A DNA stretch of 64,000 nucleotides, from NCBI RefSeq assembly GCF_002105535.1, contig NZ_CP015848.1, positions 4,413,692 through 4,477,691 on the forward strand. The letters run 5' to 3'. Within the stretch, counting starts at the first letter, position 1, and every line of letters begins with the position of its first letter. The DNA comes from Magnetospirillum sp. ME-1. GTDB lineage: Bacteria; Pseudomonadota; Alphaproteobacteria; Rhodospirillales; Magnetospirillaceae. The position numbers and the translations under genes were made by a program. The notes beneath the pieces are model-generated. The model made no database searches. It worked only from the letters and a program-made list of their open reading frames with translations, and was not told where the DNA came from. Shown here piece after piece: positions 8,421 to 17,737 of this stretch.

Positions 8421-11400
8421 TCACTCGCCGGAACCAATGATCCGCGAGGCGGGGAAGTGGATGGAGGCGGTGGTGCCCTTGCCCTCGACGCTGTCGATGC
8501 CGAGGGTGCCGCCATGCAGTTCCATCAGCGATTTCGAAATGGGCAGGCCGAGACCGACACCTTCCCGCTCGCGGCGCAGGACCCGCTGGCCGCCCTGCTC
8601 GAAGGGCATCAGTACCCGCTCCAGATCGGCGGCGCTGATGCCGATGCCGGTATCGCGCACCCAGATGGTCACGCCGCTTTGCTCGATGGCGGCGGTCAGG
8701 GCGACCGAGCCGCCGGCCCCGGTGAATTTGAGGGCGTTGCCCAGCAGATTGATCAGAACCCTATGGATGGCCGTCAGGTCGCCGCGCAACTGGGGCAGGT
8801 CGGGCGGAACCGAGGCCGTCAGCGTGATGCCGCTCTCCTCGGCCTGGGAGTGCAGCAGGCGCATGGAACTGGTGATGACGTCGTGCAGATTGACTGCGGT
8901 CTCGCGCATGGTGACGCGCCCCGCCTCGATCACCGACATTTCGAGAATCTGATTGATCAATGACAGCAGGTGCTGGCCGCTGTTGACGATGGTCTCGATG
9001 TATTCCTTGTAGCGCTCATTGCCGATTTCGCCCCACATCTCGTCGGCCATGATCTGGGCGAAGCCCAGCACCGCATTGAGGGGGGTCCGCAGTTCGTGGC
9101 TCATATTGCCCAGGAACTCCGACTTGGCCCGGTTGGCGGCTTCGGCCACCTCCTTGGCGTCCTTCAGATCCTCCTGGGCGGTCTGCAGCGACTGGATGGT
9201 GTCTTCCAGATTCCGCTGGGTCGTGCGGATCACGGTTTCGTCCAGGAAGGTCAGGATGGCTCCCGCCGTCTCTTCCCGCAGGTCGCGATAGGGCACGATG
9301 CCGATACGATAGATCCGGCCATCGATCTCCATGATCTCTTCATGCGCCAGTCCGCTGGAGACCACGGTCATCAGCATGCCGCGCAGATCCTTGATGTGGA
9401 ACTGGCTGGGCACGGCGGTGATCAGCTGGCCGGTATCGGACGGCAGCAATCCGAACAGCCGGGCCGCCTGGGGGGTGAAGCGGGTGATGCGCAACCCCTT
9501 GTCCACCACCAGCATGGGGAAGCCCACATTGTCCTGGATGTTCTGCAGATCGGCGTTGGCGGCCCCCAGCTCACTGGTGCGGACCTGCAGTTCCTCGTTG
9601 ACGGTGGTCAGTTCCTCGTTGGTGGATTGCAGTTCCTCGTTCGACGTCTCCAACTCCTCGTTGGAGGATTGCAGTTCCTCGTTGGCGGCCTGCATTTCCT
9701 CGTTGAGGGCCTGAAGCTCCTCGTTGGAGGTTTCCAGTTCCTCCACCACCGTCTGGAGATGCTCGCGCGTGGCGATAAGCTCCTGCTCCAGCTCGATCAG
9801 GCGGATATCGTTGCCGAGCGATGCCGGCAGCTCCGCGGAAGAGCCCTCCGCCACCGCATCGATCTTCTCGCAACTGGCCAGGAAGATGCCTTCGCTGATG
9901 CCCTCGGCGGGAAGGGGGCGGATCACCAGCCGGGCCAGGATGTCGCCATCGCGGGTGCGCAGCTGCCGCTTGGTTCCCATGGCGACGGCCCCGGATTCCT
10001 TGGCCCGGTGGACCAGGGCGCGCAGGTCGATACGGAAGTCGTCGGCGATCAGCTTGCCCAAATTCTGGTTGGGCCGCCCCTGGGGAAAGCGGACAAAGGC
10101 GTCCACGTCCCCATGGTAGTACAGAATGTCGAGATTCTCGTTGATGGCCACGCTGGGGGGCATGCAGGCGGCGACGAAGCCGTCGCGCACCAGATTCTCG
10201 ATGGATGTGCCGCCCAGGGGCAGAATGGTGTCGTGGGTGTCGGACAACTTCGGACGGAAGGCGCCGAAGACCGGATTGGCGGTGCGCGGCCCGCCCATGC
10301 GCTTTTGAAAGATCTTGGACGTGGTCTTGATGGCGCGGAACAGGTCGGCGCAATGTCCCACGGATTCCGATTTGCCCAGAAACAGATGGCCGTCGGAATT
10401 GAGGGCGTAGTGAAAGACCTGGAACACCCGGTCCTGAAGGTCGGAGTTGAAGTAGATCAGAACGTTGCGGCAGCTGACGATGTCCACCTTGACGAAGGGC
10501 GGGTCCTTGATCAGGTCCTGGCGGGCGAACACCACCATCTCGCGGATGGGCTTCTTGATCTGGTAGTGCGGCCCCAGGGCATCGAAGTATTTCGACACAT
10601 AGGCCTTGTCCAGCGCCTCGACCGTGGAGGCGGAATAGCTTCCCTTGCGGGCGTGGCGCATGGCGTCCAGGTCGATATCCGTGGCGAAGACCTGAATCTT
10701 GTAGGACCGGACGGAATCGCCCAGCAGGTCGGTCAGCATCATGGCGAAGGAATAGGCCTCCTCGCCCGTGGCGCAGGCGGGAACCCAGATGCGGATGCTG
10801 TCACCGGGCCGCTTGGTCTGCAGCAACCCGGCCAGGATCGTCTTGATGTCCTCGAACGCCTTGGTGTCGCGGAAGAACGAGGTGACGGAAATCAGGATGT
10901 CCTTGCACAGCAGGTCCAGTTCCGGCGGATGGCGCCGGACGAACTCCAGATAGGCGTCCAGGCTTTCGATCCGGTTGGCGGCCATGCGCCGTTCCAGGCG
11001 GCGGCGCACGGTATTCAGCTTGTACTGGGCGAAGTCCACATCGGTATGCTTCCTGACCAGCAGGAAGATTTCGGTGATGGTGTCCTTGGTCTTGGATTCC
11101 TCGGATTTCTGATTGACCACCGGCCGGGGAAAGCGGGAGATGGAGGCCAGTTCCGGACCGATGCCGTCGGGCGGCAAGGTCTGGTCCACGCAGCCGGAAT
11201 CGATGGCGGCCTTGGGCATGCCGTCATATTTGGCGGTCTCGGGGTCCTGGGCCACGGTCAGGCCGCCGCTGGCCTTGATGGCGCGCATGCCGTGCGCCCC
11301 GTCGCTGCCGGTTCCCGACAGGATCACGCCGATGGCGTGCTGGCCGCGGTCCTCGGCCAGAGACGCGAAGAACCCGTCCACCGAGGGCTTGGGCCCCAGA

Positions 11401-11789
11401 GGCGCCGAAGGCTCGCGCAGCCAGAGGGAGGAATTCTTGATCCGCACGTCCTTGTTGGGCGGCGTGATGTAGATGGTATTGGGCTGAAGGCTGGTGCCGT
11501 CCTTGATCTCCTCCACCGGCAGCTTGGTCTCGCGCGCCAGCAGCTGGACCATCATGCTGCGATAGGCGGGCGACAGATGCTGGACGATGACATAGGCCAT
11601 GTTGGCATCATCGGGCAGATTGGCCACGAAGGGCCGCAGGGCCTCGAGGCCGCCGGCCGAGGCGCCGATGCCCACGACATACAGATTGCTGCGCTTGGAC
11701 CGCGTCTTCTTGGAGATTTCGCCATCGCCGTTCAGCCTGGCCTTGGCGTCCTGGGGCATTCCATCTTGCACAACCGGCTTCCGCGCCAT
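8421..11789 (-). CDS. CheB-CheR-PAS hybrid sensor histidine kinase
   Basis: A 1122-residue fusion. Residues 37-215 are a CheB methylesterase domain with catalytic Ser44, His71 and Asp163 (GASAGG, VQHLSP, GTGSDGAHG). Residues 235-495 are a CheR methyltransferase domain (AxATGEEAYSFAM, then SCRNVLIYF). Residues 665-750 are a long coiled coil of NEELQ heptads, 755-855 a PAS domain, and 885-1120 HisKA (phospho-His898 in NMSHELRTPL) plus HATPase. No receiver domain is present. I prefer ATG 11789 (MARKPVVQ) with a GAGGGGGTGGG ribosome site; an ATG at 11828 would add 13 residues. Such fusions usually lack chemoreceptor partners and act as general signalling kinases. It is divergent from the kinase at 11955. 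Confidence 0.93.
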   Translation of the reverse strand: MARKPVVQDGMPQDAKARLNGDGEISKKTRSKRSNLYVVGIGASAGGLEALRPFVANLPDDANMAYVIVQHLSPAYRSMMVQLLARETKLPVEEIKDGTSLQPNTIYITPPNKDVRIKNSSLWLREPSAPLGPKPSVDGFFASLAEDRGQHAIGVILSGTGSDGAHGMRAIKASGGLTVAQDPETAKYDGMPKAAIDSGCVDQTLPPDGIGPELASISRFPRPVVNQKSEESKTKDTITEIFLLVRKHTDVDFAQYKLNTVRRRLERRMAANRIESLDAYLEFVRRHPPELDLLCKDILISVTSFFRDTKAFEDIKTILAGLLQTKRPGDSIRIWVPACATGEEAYSFAMMLTDLLGDSVRSYKIQVFATDIDLDAMRHARKGSYSASTVEALDKAYVSKYFDALGPHYQIKKPIREMVVFARQDLIKDPPFVKVDIVSCRNVLIYFNSDLQDRVFQVFHYALNSDGHLFLGKSESVGHCADLFRAIKTTSKIFQKRMGGPRTANPVFGAFRPKLSDTHDTILPLGGTSIENLVRDGFVAACMPPSVAINENLDILYYHGDVDAFVRFPQGRPNQNLGKLIADDFRIDLRALVHRAKESGAVAMGTKRQLRTRDGDILARLVIRPLPAEGISEGIFLASCEKIDAVAEGSSAELPASLGNDIRLIELEQELIATREHLQTVVEELETSNEELQALNEEMQAANEELQSSNEELETSNEELQSTNEELTTVNEELQVRTSELGAANADLQNIQDNVGFPMLVVDKGLRITRFTPQAARLFGLLPSDTGQLITAVPSQFHIKDLRGMLMTVVSSGLAHEEIMEIDGRIYRIGIVPYRDLREETAGAILTFLDETVIRTTQRNLEDTIQSLQTAQEDLKDAKEVAEAANRAKSEFLGNMSHELRTPLNAVLGFAQIMADEMWGEIGNERYKEYIETIVNSGQHLLSLINQILEMSVIEAGRVTMRETAVNLHDVITSSMRLLHSQAEESGITLTASVPPDLPQLRGDLTAIHRVLINLLGNALKFTGAGGSVALTAAIEQSGVTIWVRDTGIGISAADLERVLMPFEQGGQRVLRREREGVGLGLPISKSLMELHGGTLGIDSVEGKGTTASIHFPASRIIGSGE
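9580..9757 (-). repeat. Heptad-coding 21-bp repeats in the CheB-CheR kinase
   Basis: Tandem, imperfect 21-bp units (recognisable as AGTTCCTCGTTG on the plus strand) encode about eight NEELQxx heptads. They form the coiled coil linking the CheR and PAS parts. Such repeats can gain or lose whole heptads without frameshift. Confidence 0.8.
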
Positions 11790-11801
11790 CCCACCCCCTC
11801 G

Positions 11802-11819
11802 ATCCAACGCCCGTTGGAT
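11802..11819. promoter_or_regulatory. Perfect 18-bp dyad in the leader of the CheB-CheR kinase
   Basis: ATCCAACG-CC-CGTTGGAT, 8-bp perfect arms, ending 13 nt before the preferred start codon. It could be an operator or an mRNA hairpin next to the ribosome site. If translation began at 11828 instead, it would be coding. Confidence 0.45.
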
Positions 11820-11855
11820 GCGCCGCATTTAAATCTGGCCTGCCTTCCAAACGAC

Positions 11856-11883
11856 ATTATAATCTCAACTGTCGGATGGCCAA
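11856..11883 (-). promoter_or_regulatory. Candidate sigma-70-like promoter for the CheB-CheR kinase
   Basis: On the minus strand, TTGGCC, 16 bp, then a perfect TATAAT. The predicted RNA would start near 11849, about 60 nt before ATG 11789, with the 11802-11819 dyad in its leader. A perfect -10 is rare in DNA this GC-rich, but the -35 is only partial. Confidence 0.4.
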
Positions 11884-11954
11884 TACAAAGTCGCACGCCC
11901 CCTGTGTATTGCTTTTGTCCAGATGGCTTAACCCAATCAAGACACAGGCTGCCT

Positions 11955-14138
11955 ATGCAGATGCCCGAGGAGAAAGGCAAGACCGGGACGCCGAGAACCA
12001 AGGCGCAGCTGGAAGCCGAGAATGCGGCCCTGGTCCGCGAGATCGCCGCCCTGCGCCGTCGCGCGGCCACCCCGGGGGCGGAAAGCCAGCAGCAGATGGC
12101 GGAAACCCTGCACAATCTTCGCGTCCACCAGGAAGAGCTCAGAGCCCAGAACGAGGAGCTTCACCTGGCCCAGGGCCATATCGAAAAGGTCAGCACCCGC
12201 TATCGGGACCTGTTTGAATATTCTCCCATCGGCTACTTCATCATCGATGGAAACGCCGTCGTGACGGATGCCAACATCGCCGGCATGGGCATGCTGGGCC
12301 GCACCAAAGGACGCATCACCGGCAAACCGTTCCTGCTGTTCGTGGACAAGAAAAGCCGCAAGGACCTGGACGACCATTTCGCCCGGGTGAGAGCCGGCCA
12401 CCGCGCCAGCAGCGAGCTCTGGCTGGCGCCCGAGGCACACCCGGCTTTCCCGGTCATTCTGGAAAGCGTCCGCCTGAGCGATGGATGGGGCGACCATTGG
12501 CAATGCCTGACCACCGCCATGGACATCACCGATCGCAAGCGGGCGGAACAGGCCCTGCGCGAGTCGGAAATCCGCTTCCGGGCCATTTTCGAGCAAAGCC
12601 CCCTGGCCATCCAGATCGTCGACAGCAATGCGGCGCCGGTGATGTCCAACCGGGCCTGGGTGCGCATGTGGGGAGCGCAGTCCCCCCTTCCCGCCGCAAC
12701 CGGCGGACATCCGGTCCTGAACAGGCTTGGCGCCGAAAGCCTGCTCACCGAGGGACTGGCGGGACGCAGCCAGGAAATTCCCGCCATCCACCTGGCCGCC
12801 GAGGATGGCTCCGGCGAAGACCGCTGGGTTCACAGCCATGCCTATCCCATTCACGGGCTGGACAATTCCATTCCCGAAGTGGTTCTGGTTCACGAAGACA
12901 TCACCCCGCGCATGCGGGTCGAACTGGCCCTGAGCGAGCAGACGGCCGCGCTGCGCCGCCAGTACGAGAATCTGCGCATCCTGAGCGAGATCATGGCGCT
13001 GCCGGCCTCCACGGCGGCGCAGAAGCTCGCCGACGCCCTCGGATTGGGGTGCCGGCACCTGGGCCTGGGCTCGGGAATGATCAGCCGGGTCGACGGCGGC
13101 CGCTTCACCGTCGAGCACTACTATTGCGCCCTGGGCAAGACCTCGCTGGCGGGATCGGTGTTCAGCCTGGCCAGCACCAATTGCAGCCTGGTGATGGCGC
13201 AAGACGACGTGGTCGCCATTGCCCATTGGGGACAATCACCCCATGCCGATCACCCCTGCTACAAGGAGCACGGCCTGGAAAGCTATGTGGGCGCGCCCAT
13301 CCGGGTCCGCGGCAATGTCTACGGCACGGTGAACTTCAATTCCCCGGACCCAAGCCCGCGTGAGTTCGATGACGGCGACCGCGAGTTCATGCGGCTGCTG
13401 GCCCGCTGGATCGGCGCCGTGCTGGAGGAAGACGGCATCCGCCGCGAGCTTGCCCGGTCCAATGCGGATCTGGAGCAATTCGCCTATATCGCCTCCCACG
13501 ACCTGCGCTCGCCCCTTCGCCAGGTCTCCAGCTATGTCTCCCTGCTGTTGCGCCGCTATGGCGAGAAGCTGGACGCCGACGCCCGCGAGTTCATCGCCTT
13601 CGCCCATGACGGCGCGGTGCGCATGGATCATCTGGTGGTCGACCTGCTGGAGTTCTCGCGCATCGGCCGCGACGCCAAGCCCATGGAACCGGTTTCCCTG
13701 ACCGATGTGGTGAACGAGGCCTGCGCCAACCTCCATTCCAGCATCGCCGACGCCAATGGTCTGGTGGAGATCCCGGCCCCCCTTCCCATGGTCAAGGGCG
13801 CCCCCCTCGATCTGGTCCGCCTGTTCCAGAATCTCATCGGCAACGCCATCAAATACCGCCTGCCGGACCGTCCGCCCGTGGTGACGGTCACCGCCTCGGC
13901 CCGCGCCATGACCCAGGTGATAACCATCCGGGACAACGGCATCGGCATCGACCCGGTCTATCACGATACCATCTTCGGTGTATTCAAGCGGCTTCACACC
14001 CCCGACAAGTACGAGGGAACCGGCATCGGCCTCGCGATCTGCAAGAAGATCGTCGATCAGCATCACGGTCGGATCTGGGTGGAATCAAGGACCGGCGAAG
14101 GCACCGCCTTCCACGTGGAGCTTCCCGGCGACAACTGA
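11955..14138 (+). CDS. PAS-PAS-GAF sensor histidine kinase
   Basis: A 727-residue, apparently cytoplasmic kinase with no obvious membrane helix. An N-terminal coiled coil (about 15-75) precedes PAS 1 (80-195), PAS 2 (205-325) and a GAF domain (345-495). HisKA carries phospho-His515 in YIASHDLRSPLRQV, of the phytochrome-like subclass. HATPase follows (NAIKYR, DNGIGIDP, GTGIGLAICKKIV). No cognate regulator is adjacent. It is divergent from the CheB-CheR kinase across a 165-bp region, so the two may share control. The ligand is unknown: I see no conserved cysteine before the GAF to suggest a bilin. Confidence 0.9.
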   Translation: MQMPEEKGKTGTPRTKAQLEAENAALVREIAALRRRAATPGAESQQQMAETLHNLRVHQEELRAQNEELHLAQGHIEKVSTRYRDLFEYSPIGYFIIDGNAVVTDANIAGMGMLGRTKGRITGKPFLLFVDKKSRKDLDDHFARVRAGHRASSELWLAPEAHPAFPVILESVRLSDGWGDHWQCLTTAMDITDRKRAEQALRESEIRFRAIFEQSPLAIQIVDSNAAPVMSNRAWVRMWGAQSPLPAATGGHPVLNRLGAESLLTEGLAGRSQEIPAIHLAAEDGSGEDRWVHSHAYPIHGLDNSIPEVVLVHEDITPRMRVELALSEQTAALRRQYENLRILSEIMALPASTAAQKLADALGLGCRHLGLGSGMISRVDGGRFTVEHYYCALGKTSLAGSVFSLASTNCSLVMAQDDVVAIAHWGQSPHADHPCYKEHGLESYVGAPIRVRGNVYGTVNFNSPDPSPREFDDGDREFMRLLARWIGAVLEEDGIRRELARSNADLEQFAYIASHDLRSPLRQVSSYVSLLLRRYGEKLDADAREFIAFAHDGAVRMDHLVVDLLEFSRIGRDAKPMEPVSLTDVVNEACANLHSSIADANGLVEIPAPLPMVKGAPLDLVRLFQNLIGNAIKYRLPDRPPVVTVTASARAMTQVITIRDNGIGIDPVYHDTIFGVFKRLHTPDKYEGTGIGLAICKKIVDQHHGRIWVESRTGEGTAFHVELPGDN

Positions 14139-14370
14139 TACCAAAGGGCCGCGCCGGTGGCGTCGGAGCGGGCCTTGAGGTAGGTATTGCGCGATGGCCG
14201 AGATCGCCGTCCTCCTGGGGATTGACGGGCCAGAGCGGCCGGCTTGACGCCGGAATACGACAGGAAGCATCGACAGACGGCATGATCAGGCACGGACATC
14301 CCGCCATTTTCCCGAATTTTCTCCGCCCATCGCGGGAGTGTTCACCGCCCCCATCGAGGGGTGACGGCCC

Positions 14371-15561
14371 ATGACCGCCGTGGTGATCGGCGCCGGTCCC
14401 GCCGGTCTGATGGCCGCCGAGGTGATGGCGAAGCAGGGCGTCGCGGTCCAGGTGTTCGACGCCATGCCCTCGCCGGGGCGCAAGTTCCTGCTGGCCGGCA
14501 AGGGCGGACTGAACCTCACCCATTCCGAACCGTCTGAGCGTTTCATCGCCCGCTATGGCGCCGCCGCCGGGTTCATGGCACCGCTGTTGGCCGAGTTCGG
14601 ACCGGACCACCTGCGCGCCTGGGCCGAGGGGCTGGGGATCGAGACCTTCGTCGGTTCGTCGGGCCGGGTGTTTCCCGCCGAGATGAAGGCCGCGCCGCTG
14701 CTGCGCGCCTGGATGCGCCGCCTGCGGGGGCTGGGCGTCATCCTTCACCCCCGCCGCCGCTGGCTGGGCTGGGACGCGGCCGGGCGCCTGCGCTTCGCCG
14801 GGCCGGATGGTGAGGAAACGGTCGAAGCCAGGGTCTGCGTCCTGGCGCTGGGCGGGGCGTCCTGGCCACATCTGGGCTCGGATGGCGGCTGGGTTCCGCT
14901 GCTGGCCGCCAGGGGGGTCGAGGTCACCCCGCTCAGGCCCGCCAATTGCGGCTTCGACCTGGGCTGGAGCGCCCCCTTCGCCCAACGCTTCGCCGGCAGC
15001 CGCACCGGCACGGTGGAGTTGTCCTTCGCCGGACAAAGGCGGCGGGGAGAAATCACCCTCACCGCCACCGGAATCGAAGGTGGCGCCGTCTACGGCCTGG
15101 CGGCCCAATTGCGCGACAGCCTGGAATCCTCGGGCGAGGCGGTGCTGCACGTGGACCTGATGCCCGATTGGAGCGCCGGACGGGTGGCGGCGGCCCTGGC
15201 CCGTCCGCGCGGCTCCCGGTCGCTGTCCACCTTCCTGAAAAAGGCCCTGCCCCTGTCGGCCGCCGCCCTTGGCCTGCTGCGCGAAGCCGCCCCGGCCACC
15301 GAGCCCTCGGCGACGCTGATCAAGGCCCTGCCCCTGCGCCTGCTGCGCCCCCGCCCCCTGGCCGAAGCCATCTCCACCGCCGGGGGAATCGCCCTGGACC
15401 AGCTGGACGGAAATTTGATGCTCGAAGGCCTGCCGGGGACCTTCGCGGCCGGCGAAATGCTGGATTGGGAGGCCCCCACCGGCGGATATCTGCTCACCGG
15501 CTGCTTCGCCACCGGCTATCGGGCCGGCCGGGCCGCGGCCCGGCAATGTAACTCAGTGTAA
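14371..15561 (+). CDS. FAD-dependent oxidoreductase, BaiN/YhiN-type flavoprotein
   Basis: A 396-residue flavoprotein. The dinucleotide-binding fold at the very start (VIGAGPAGLMAAEVMA) is followed by SPGRKFLLAGKGGLNLTH, the signature of the BaiN/YhiN (HI0933-like) family. The C-terminal GGIALDQL and GEMLDWEAPTGGYLLTGCF match the family's closing FAD motif. It probably oxidises or reduces an unknown substrate; no partner is adjacent. A GAGGGG ribosome site precedes ATG 14371. The 230 bp before it hold nothing I recognise. Confidence 0.85.
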   Translation: MTAVVIGAGPAGLMAAEVMAKQGVAVQVFDAMPSPGRKFLLAGKGGLNLTHSEPSERFIARYGAAAGFMAPLLAEFGPDHLRAWAEGLGIETFVGSSGRVFPAEMKAAPLLRAWMRRLRGLGVILHPRRRWLGWDAAGRLRFAGPDGEETVEARVCVLALGGASWPHLGSDGGWVPLLAARGVEVTPLRPANCGFDLGWSAPFAQRFAGSRTGTVELSFAGQRRRGEITLTATGIEGGAVYGLAAQLRDSLESSGEAVLHVDLMPDWSAGRVAAALARPRGSRSLSTFLKKALPLSAAALGLLREAAPATEPSATLIKALPLRLLRPRPLAEAISTAGGIALDQLDGNLMLEGLPGTFAAGEMLDWEAPTGGYLLTGCFATGYRAGRAAARQCNSV

Positions 15562-15662
15562 CAGACTCACCGATTTTGCTTCTGCCTCCCAACTCGACTG
15601 AGGTAGGGTGGGGCCAATCCTGTAGGGGTGCCCTCATTCATAAGTTATCAGCGGCATAATTG

Positions 15663-17237
15663 ATGGGTCTGTCGCTCGACATCGCCAGATCGGAACGCAA
15701 GCTTGCCATCGGGGTCAAAGCCCTTCTGGCCTTGTCGTTCTGCCTCTATGCCCTGACCTGGGTCGGCCTGCCGCTGGCGGTCAATACCACTCTTAATCGC
15801 GACACCATTCAGATTGTCTACTGGGGAATGGAGTGGCAGGCCGGCTACTTCAAGCATCCGCCGCTGATCAGCTGGATGACCGAGATCGCCTTCAAGCTGT
15901 TCGGGGCGTCGGACGGCGTGGCCTACGGCCTGGGAGTCGCGGTGATGCTGGCCTCGTTCGCCTGCGTCCACCGGCTGGCGCGCTGCTACCTGGACCCCGC
16001 CGGCGCCGCCCTGGCCGTGGTGACCTTGCCGGTGCTGGGCTACTACAGCTACGTCGTCCCCCATTTCAATCATAACATCCTGCTCAACCTGCCGTGGTGC
16101 GCCGGCATCTGGCTGGCCTATCTCGCCATCGAGGAACGGCGGAACTGGGCATGGCCGCTGCTGGGGCTGACGCTGGGCTTGGGGATCCTCGCCAAGTACA
16201 CCATCCTGATCCTGCCGCTGCTGCTGCTGGCCCATGTTCTGGTGACGCCGGAACACCGCTGGGTGCTCCGCTCGCCGCGCGCCTGGGTCGCGGTGGGGCT
16301 GTGCCTGGCCGTCGCCGCCCCCCATGCCCAGTGGGTGCTGACCCACGATCTGGGGCCGCTGCGCTACCTGTCCAGCGGCGCCGGCCTCAGCAACGAAAGC
16401 TTCCTCGAGCGCCATCTGGTCAACCCGATCGGGGCGCTGCTGATCATGGCCGGCATGTGCGCCTCACTGCTGATCGCCCTGGTGGGCGGCCTGGGACTGC
16501 CCCGGCTGCAACGGCGTCAGCTGTGCCGCCGGGACCGCTTCCTGCTGATGATGAGCCTCGGCCCCGTGATGCTGGTGATCCTGCTGTCGGCCATCACCGG
16601 CGGGGCCATGCGGGTGGAATGGGCGTCATCCTTCTTCCTGCCCCTTCCGCTGCTGCTGCTGCATCTGTTCTATCCCGTGCCCACGCCGTGGCGGATCAAC
16701 CGCCTGCTGGCCTGGACCAGCGGCCTGATGGTGGCCATGGCGGCCACCTATGTGCTGATCTTCACCGGCATCATCGCCGACATGGACGAGGGCAAGTGGT
16801 CGCGTTTCCCGGCCAAGCCCCTGGGTGACGCCGCCGCCGACGGCTGGGGCCAGGTTTGCCACGGCCCCGTGCCGGTGATCATCGGCGACGCCTGGCTGGG
16901 CGGAACCGCCTCTCTCAAATTGCCCGAGCGCCCCCGGGTCTACAGCGAGGCCGACCCCAAGATGGCGCCCTGGCTGTCCGACGAGGACATCCGCCGCACC
17001 GGCGCCCTGATCCTGTGGGACCAGGCCCTGGATGGACGCTATCGCGACATCGACCACCAGGATGCGCCCCGGCCGGGCGAGCCCCTGGACTGGTTCCCGG
17101 GCATTGCCGCCCTGGAAGCCCGCTTCGGCCCCATCATCACCTTACCCGACGTCACGCTGTACTATCCCGGCCCGGTCCATGAAGCCCCGGTCCTGCTCGG
17201 CCGGGCGGTCGTCCCGCCGGCCGCCCCCTGCCGCTAG
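15663..17237 (+). CDS. ArnT-like membrane glycosyltransferase (GT39/PMT fold)
   Basis: A 524-residue membrane protein with about eleven hydrophobic helices and a soluble C-terminal domain. The first periplasmic loop carries the acidic motif NRDTIQIVYWGMEWQAGYFKH followed by PPL, the arrangement that binds the lipid-phosphate sugar donor in ArnT and PMT enzymes. Members move a sugar from a polyprenyl-phosphate carrier to lipid A, protein or glycan on the periplasmic side. The acceptor cannot be read here. It stands alone, with no lipid-A or glycan genes nearby. Confidence 0.82.
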   Translation: MGLSLDIARSERKLAIGVKALLALSFCLYALTWVGLPLAVNTTLNRDTIQIVYWGMEWQAGYFKHPPLISWMTEIAFKLFGASDGVAYGLGVAVMLASFACVHRLARCYLDPAGAALAVVTLPVLGYYSYVVPHFNHNILLNLPWCAGIWLAYLAIEERRNWAWPLLGLTLGLGILAKYTILILPLLLLAHVLVTPEHRWVLRSPRAWVAVGLCLAVAAPHAQWVLTHDLGPLRYLSSGAGLSNESFLERHLVNPIGALLIMAGMCASLLIALVGGLGLPRLQRRQLCRRDRFLLMMSLGPVMLVILLSAITGGAMRVEWASSFFLPLPLLLLHLFYPVPTPWRINRLLAWTSGLMVAMAATYVLIFTGIIADMDEGKWSRFPAKPLGDAAADGWGQVCHGPVPVIIGDAWLGGTASLKLPERPRVYSEADPKMAPWLSDEDIRRTGALILWDQALDGRYRDIDHQDAPRPGEPLDWFPGIAALEARFGPIITLPDVTLYYPGPVHEAPVLLGRAVVPPAAPCR

Positions 17238-17302
17238 ACCATCTGGAATTTCCGACCGCCCATCCCCAGATTGGAACCAGTGCAATCAGGGGAGACTCCG
17301 CC

Positions 17303-17680
17303 ATGCCCACCTGGGATTACGATGATTGCGACCCGGTGATCGAGGCCGAGCACACGCGCCTTTACCGCATGATGAACCGGCTGGAGCCGGTCATCGTCGA
17401 AGGCCGGAGCGAGGCCAAGGTGGCGCGCGCCATCCACATGCTGCAAGAACGCATGGCCGACCATTTCCAGATGGAAGAGGAACTGTTCATCACCGCCGAC
17501 TGGGCGTCGCGCCAGGTGATGATCCGCGATCACCGCGATTTGTTGAGCATGCTGGCCGCCCTGGCGGACATTCCGCCCCATGACGGCGAGGCGCGGCGCA
17601 GGCTGTTCACCGATTTCCTGGAAGCGCTGACGCGCCACGACAACGACGTGGACGCGCCGCTCTTTTCACGCAGGCACTGA
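17303..17680 (+). CDS. Hemerythrin-like O2-binding protein with one changed iron ligand
   Basis: A 125-residue single-domain bacteriohemerythrin, which binds O2 (or reacts with NO/peroxide) at a di-iron site. Six of the seven canonical ligands are in place: His17, His54, Glu58, His77, His112 and Asp117. Measured from Glu58, the spacing puts Met73 where the family has a His. The second helix therefore reads DHFQMEEELF normally, but the third reads VMIRDHRDLL. A GGGGAGA ribosome site precedes ATG 17303. Neighbours give no functional clue. Confidence 0.85.
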   Translation: MPTWDYDDCDPVIEAEHTRLYRMMNRLEPVIVEGRSEAKVARAIHMLQERMADHFQMEEELFITADWASRQVMIRDHRDLLSMLAALADIPPHDGEARRRLFTDFLEALTRHDNDVDAPLFSRRH

Positions 17681-17737
17681 AGGCAGGGCCATTCCGGGAC
17701 AAGGCCGCTCGAGGCCCCTGTCCCGGCCTGTGTCCGC

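Noticed and set aside
9580..9757. Short tandem repeats resembling a CRISPR array
   Set aside because: The 21-bp periodicity is in frame and encodes NEELQ heptads. There are no unique spacers.
8970..11954. Very long plus-strand open frame leading into the kinase at 11955
   Set aside because: It is antisense to the CheB-CheR kinase, whose domains are clear. The frame is open because of codon bias in high-GC DNA. The true start is at 11955.
14139..14370. Short minus-strand frames (to 14299) as a small gene
   Set aside because: They overlap the 3' end of the kinase gene, have Arg/Pro-rich shadow-like composition and no ribosome site.
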